Below, in pieces: positions 5,268 through 6,127 of a stretch of DNA of 6,127 nt. This DNA is from an archaeon. Its GTDB lineage: Archaea; Micrarchaeota; Micrarchaeia; Anstonellales; Bilamarchaeaceae. The position numbers and the translations under genes were made by a program. The stretch spans positions 1-6,127 of the forward strand of contig JAGVPF010000115.1 of assembly GCA_020052325.1 (NCBI GenBank), in the 5' to 3' direction. The notes under the pieces were generated by a model that was not told the DNA's origin, ran no database searches, and was given only the letters and a program-made list of their open reading frames with translations. Position 1 is the stretch's first letter. Every line of letters starts with the position of its first letter.

Positions 5268-6127
5268 TCAGCCCGGGTGGATGACCCTTCTCCTCTGCCC
5301 ATCCTGTCCCGGAGGCACAACCGGCACCGCCGGCTGCGCAGGTGGCGTCGTCCTCGGCGTGATGTTGAGCGATGTCGCCCAGGCCCCGACCGCTTCGCTG
5401 CGGTGGGCCTTCCTCCAGCTGAACACCGCTACGGCGGCGAGCGTGCGCACGTCCTCCAGGCCGTTAACGTCCAGATTGTCGCGCGTGATGCTTAAGACGT
5501 CGCGGTTCATCATGCGCAAGTCGTCGCGCAGCCTGCTGTACCAGTCCTCGCCGGTCCTGCCCGCGGTGTAATTAACATATGCCTGGATTGCGCGCATGAC
5601 CAGCCTGCGGTCGGTCGGCGAGCTGCTCGCGCTCATCGTCACGGATTCGAGGGCCACGCCCTCATACGGCCTCTGCTCGCCCTCGCGCCATGTCCTGCAG
5701 AACTCCAGGAAATCGCGGTCCCGGTGCAGGTATTCGTTGAAAACCCTGTCGAATGTGCGGGGTATGTCGTCGCGCGAAAGGGTCCGGAGCGCGCCCTCGA
5801 ACGACGTTTCGCCGGCCGGAAGGTTCCGCGTGAGGGTGATGAGCCCCGCAGGATTCCCTCCCTGCACGTGGCGGTATATCTCGGCGGGCAGCGTCCTCCA
5901 GTTCCTGTCTGCGAAATCCTGGAGCGCTGTGCGCGTTTCGGTGACTGTCGGCGCCCTGCCGAAAGCCGCCTGGGCAATCTGCTGTGCTATCAAATCGCGG
6001 CCCGCATCGTTTGGATGGAGCCCGTCCCCGCTGTCGTATGCGGTGCGGAGCCTCGGGGGATTGCCTTCGCCAAGCGCGGACGTGTCCACGACGACAACGC
6101 TTCCATCAGCCTGGGCCTGCGAGCGGA
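5268..6127 (-). CDS. SGNH/GDSL-type hydrolase, C-terminal part, with a helical tail (5' end outside the window)
   Basis: The frame is open to the right edge, so the start and the first catalytic blocks (GDS serine, block II Gly, block III Asn) are outside the window; the GTG at 6087-6089 is internal. What is visible is the end of the SGNH fold: a strand with GSVVVVDTSAL, then DGLHPNDAGRDLIAQQIAQA. DGLH is the family's block V, supplying the catalytic Asp (codon 6024-6026) and His (6015-6017). Such enzymes are esterases or acyl-hydrolases acting on lipids, acetylated sugars or peptidoglycan; the substrate cannot be told here. After the catalytic part comes a ~200-residue helical, Arg-rich tail, then a Pro-rich segment (PRTTPPAQPAVPVVPPGQ) and the end RRRVIHPG. 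The tail carries a module resembling that of the giant protein. The 273 residues after the GTG hold 1 Lys, about 34 Arg and 1 Cys, like the exported neighbour, so I infer an extracytoplasmic enzyme. The stop is TGA (5268-5270). Confidence 0.85.
   Translation of the reverse strand, partial: RSQAQADGSVVVVDTSALGEGNPPRLRTAYDSGDGLHPNDAGRDLIAQQIAQAAFGRAPTVTETRTALQDFADRNWRTLPAEIYRHVQGGNPAGLITLTRNLPAGETSFEGALRTLSRDDIPRTFDRVFNEYLHRDRDFLEFCRTWREGEQRPYEGVALESVTMSASSSPTDRRLVMRAIQAYVNYTAGRTGEDWYSRLRDDLRMMNRDVLSITRDNLDVNGLEDVRTLAAVAVFSWRKAHRSEAVGAWATSLNITPRTTPPAQPAVPVVPPGQDGQRRRVIHPG
5481..5846 (-). repeat. Helical module in the SGNH hydrolase tail, related to the giant protein's repeats
   Basis: The tail contains TLTRNLPAGETSFEGAL, comparable to ILTRYRDGEGFDSSFLGAL of giant-protein copy 2, and CRTWREGEQ, comparable to SRELRAGEQ of the same copy. 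The two anchor blocks lie 44 residues apart here and 60 apart in copy 2, so a gap of about 16 residues is needed in the middle. Homology is likely but not proven. Confidence 0.35.

Noticed and set aside
4965..5320. Small minus-strand frames of 76-81 residues spanning the intergenic region
   Set aside because: They overlap the hydrolase end and the giant gene's start in other frames, cross the probable terminator, and show no protein-like features.
5268..6089. GTG at 6087-6089 as the true start of the hydrolase
   Set aside because: The frame continues to the window edge with sequence that completes the SGNH strand before the DGLH block, so the GTG is an internal valine codon.
1..6127. CRISPR arrays, tRNA or rRNA genes, insertion sequences, DNA-level tandem repeats
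   Set aside because: None found: no regularly spaced repeat units, no cloverleaf-like stretch and no transposase motifs.

Overview
The window holds three genes, all on the minus strand and so read right to left: the 3' part of an SGNH/GDSL-type hydrolase gene (5268-6127, cut by the right edge), one very large gene for a 1610-residue exported protein (184-5016), and the first ~50 codons of a small gene (1-146, cut by the left edge). There are no RNA genes, mobile elements, CRISPR arrays or integration sites that I can support.

Organism: the genes are GC-rich but use ATA for isoleucine freely (3 of the first 7 Ile codons of the large gene) and mix AGG/AGA with CGN for arginine. That is unusual for an ordinary high-GC bacterium. 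It would fit an uncultivated archaeon (DPANN type) or an uncultivated diderm bacterium (for example Omnitrophota-like). No marker gene is present. The OMP-like last strand of the large protein favours an outer membrane, while codon use and the T-tract after the hydrolase gene would suit an archaeon. I leave this open.

Layout: the hydrolase fragment begins just before the C-terminal Asp-x-x-His catalytic block, then carries a ~200-residue helical tail and a Pro-rich end. A short GC stem followed by T-rich sequence (minus strand) lies just after its stop. A 251-nt intergenic region follows. It is AT-rich near the hydrolase end, and nearer the large gene it is purine-rich with a 7-bp hairpin containing a GGAGG sequence. 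The large gene encodes a signal peptide, about 800 residues of mostly helical sequence with four divergent copies of a ~100-residue module, a short beta-rich and Pro-rich bridge, and a ~650-residue Gly/aromatic-rich beta-strand region whose last strand looks like an outer-membrane beta-barrel closing strand. The small downstream gene starts about 37 nt after the large gene's stop and is probably co-transcribed.

How they may work together: the helical module of the large protein can also be recognised, more weakly, in the tail of the hydrolase. Both proteins are almost free of lysine (9 Lys to ~133 Arg in 1610 residues; 1 Lys to ~34 Arg in 273), while the small downstream product is not (4 Lys in 50). 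This suggests two partner proteins acting outside the cytoplasm: an SGNH hydrolase (de)acylating a surface glycan or lipid, and a large surface or outer-membrane protein with a helical passenger. The family assignment of the hydrolase is solid. The barrel and the partnership are inferences.
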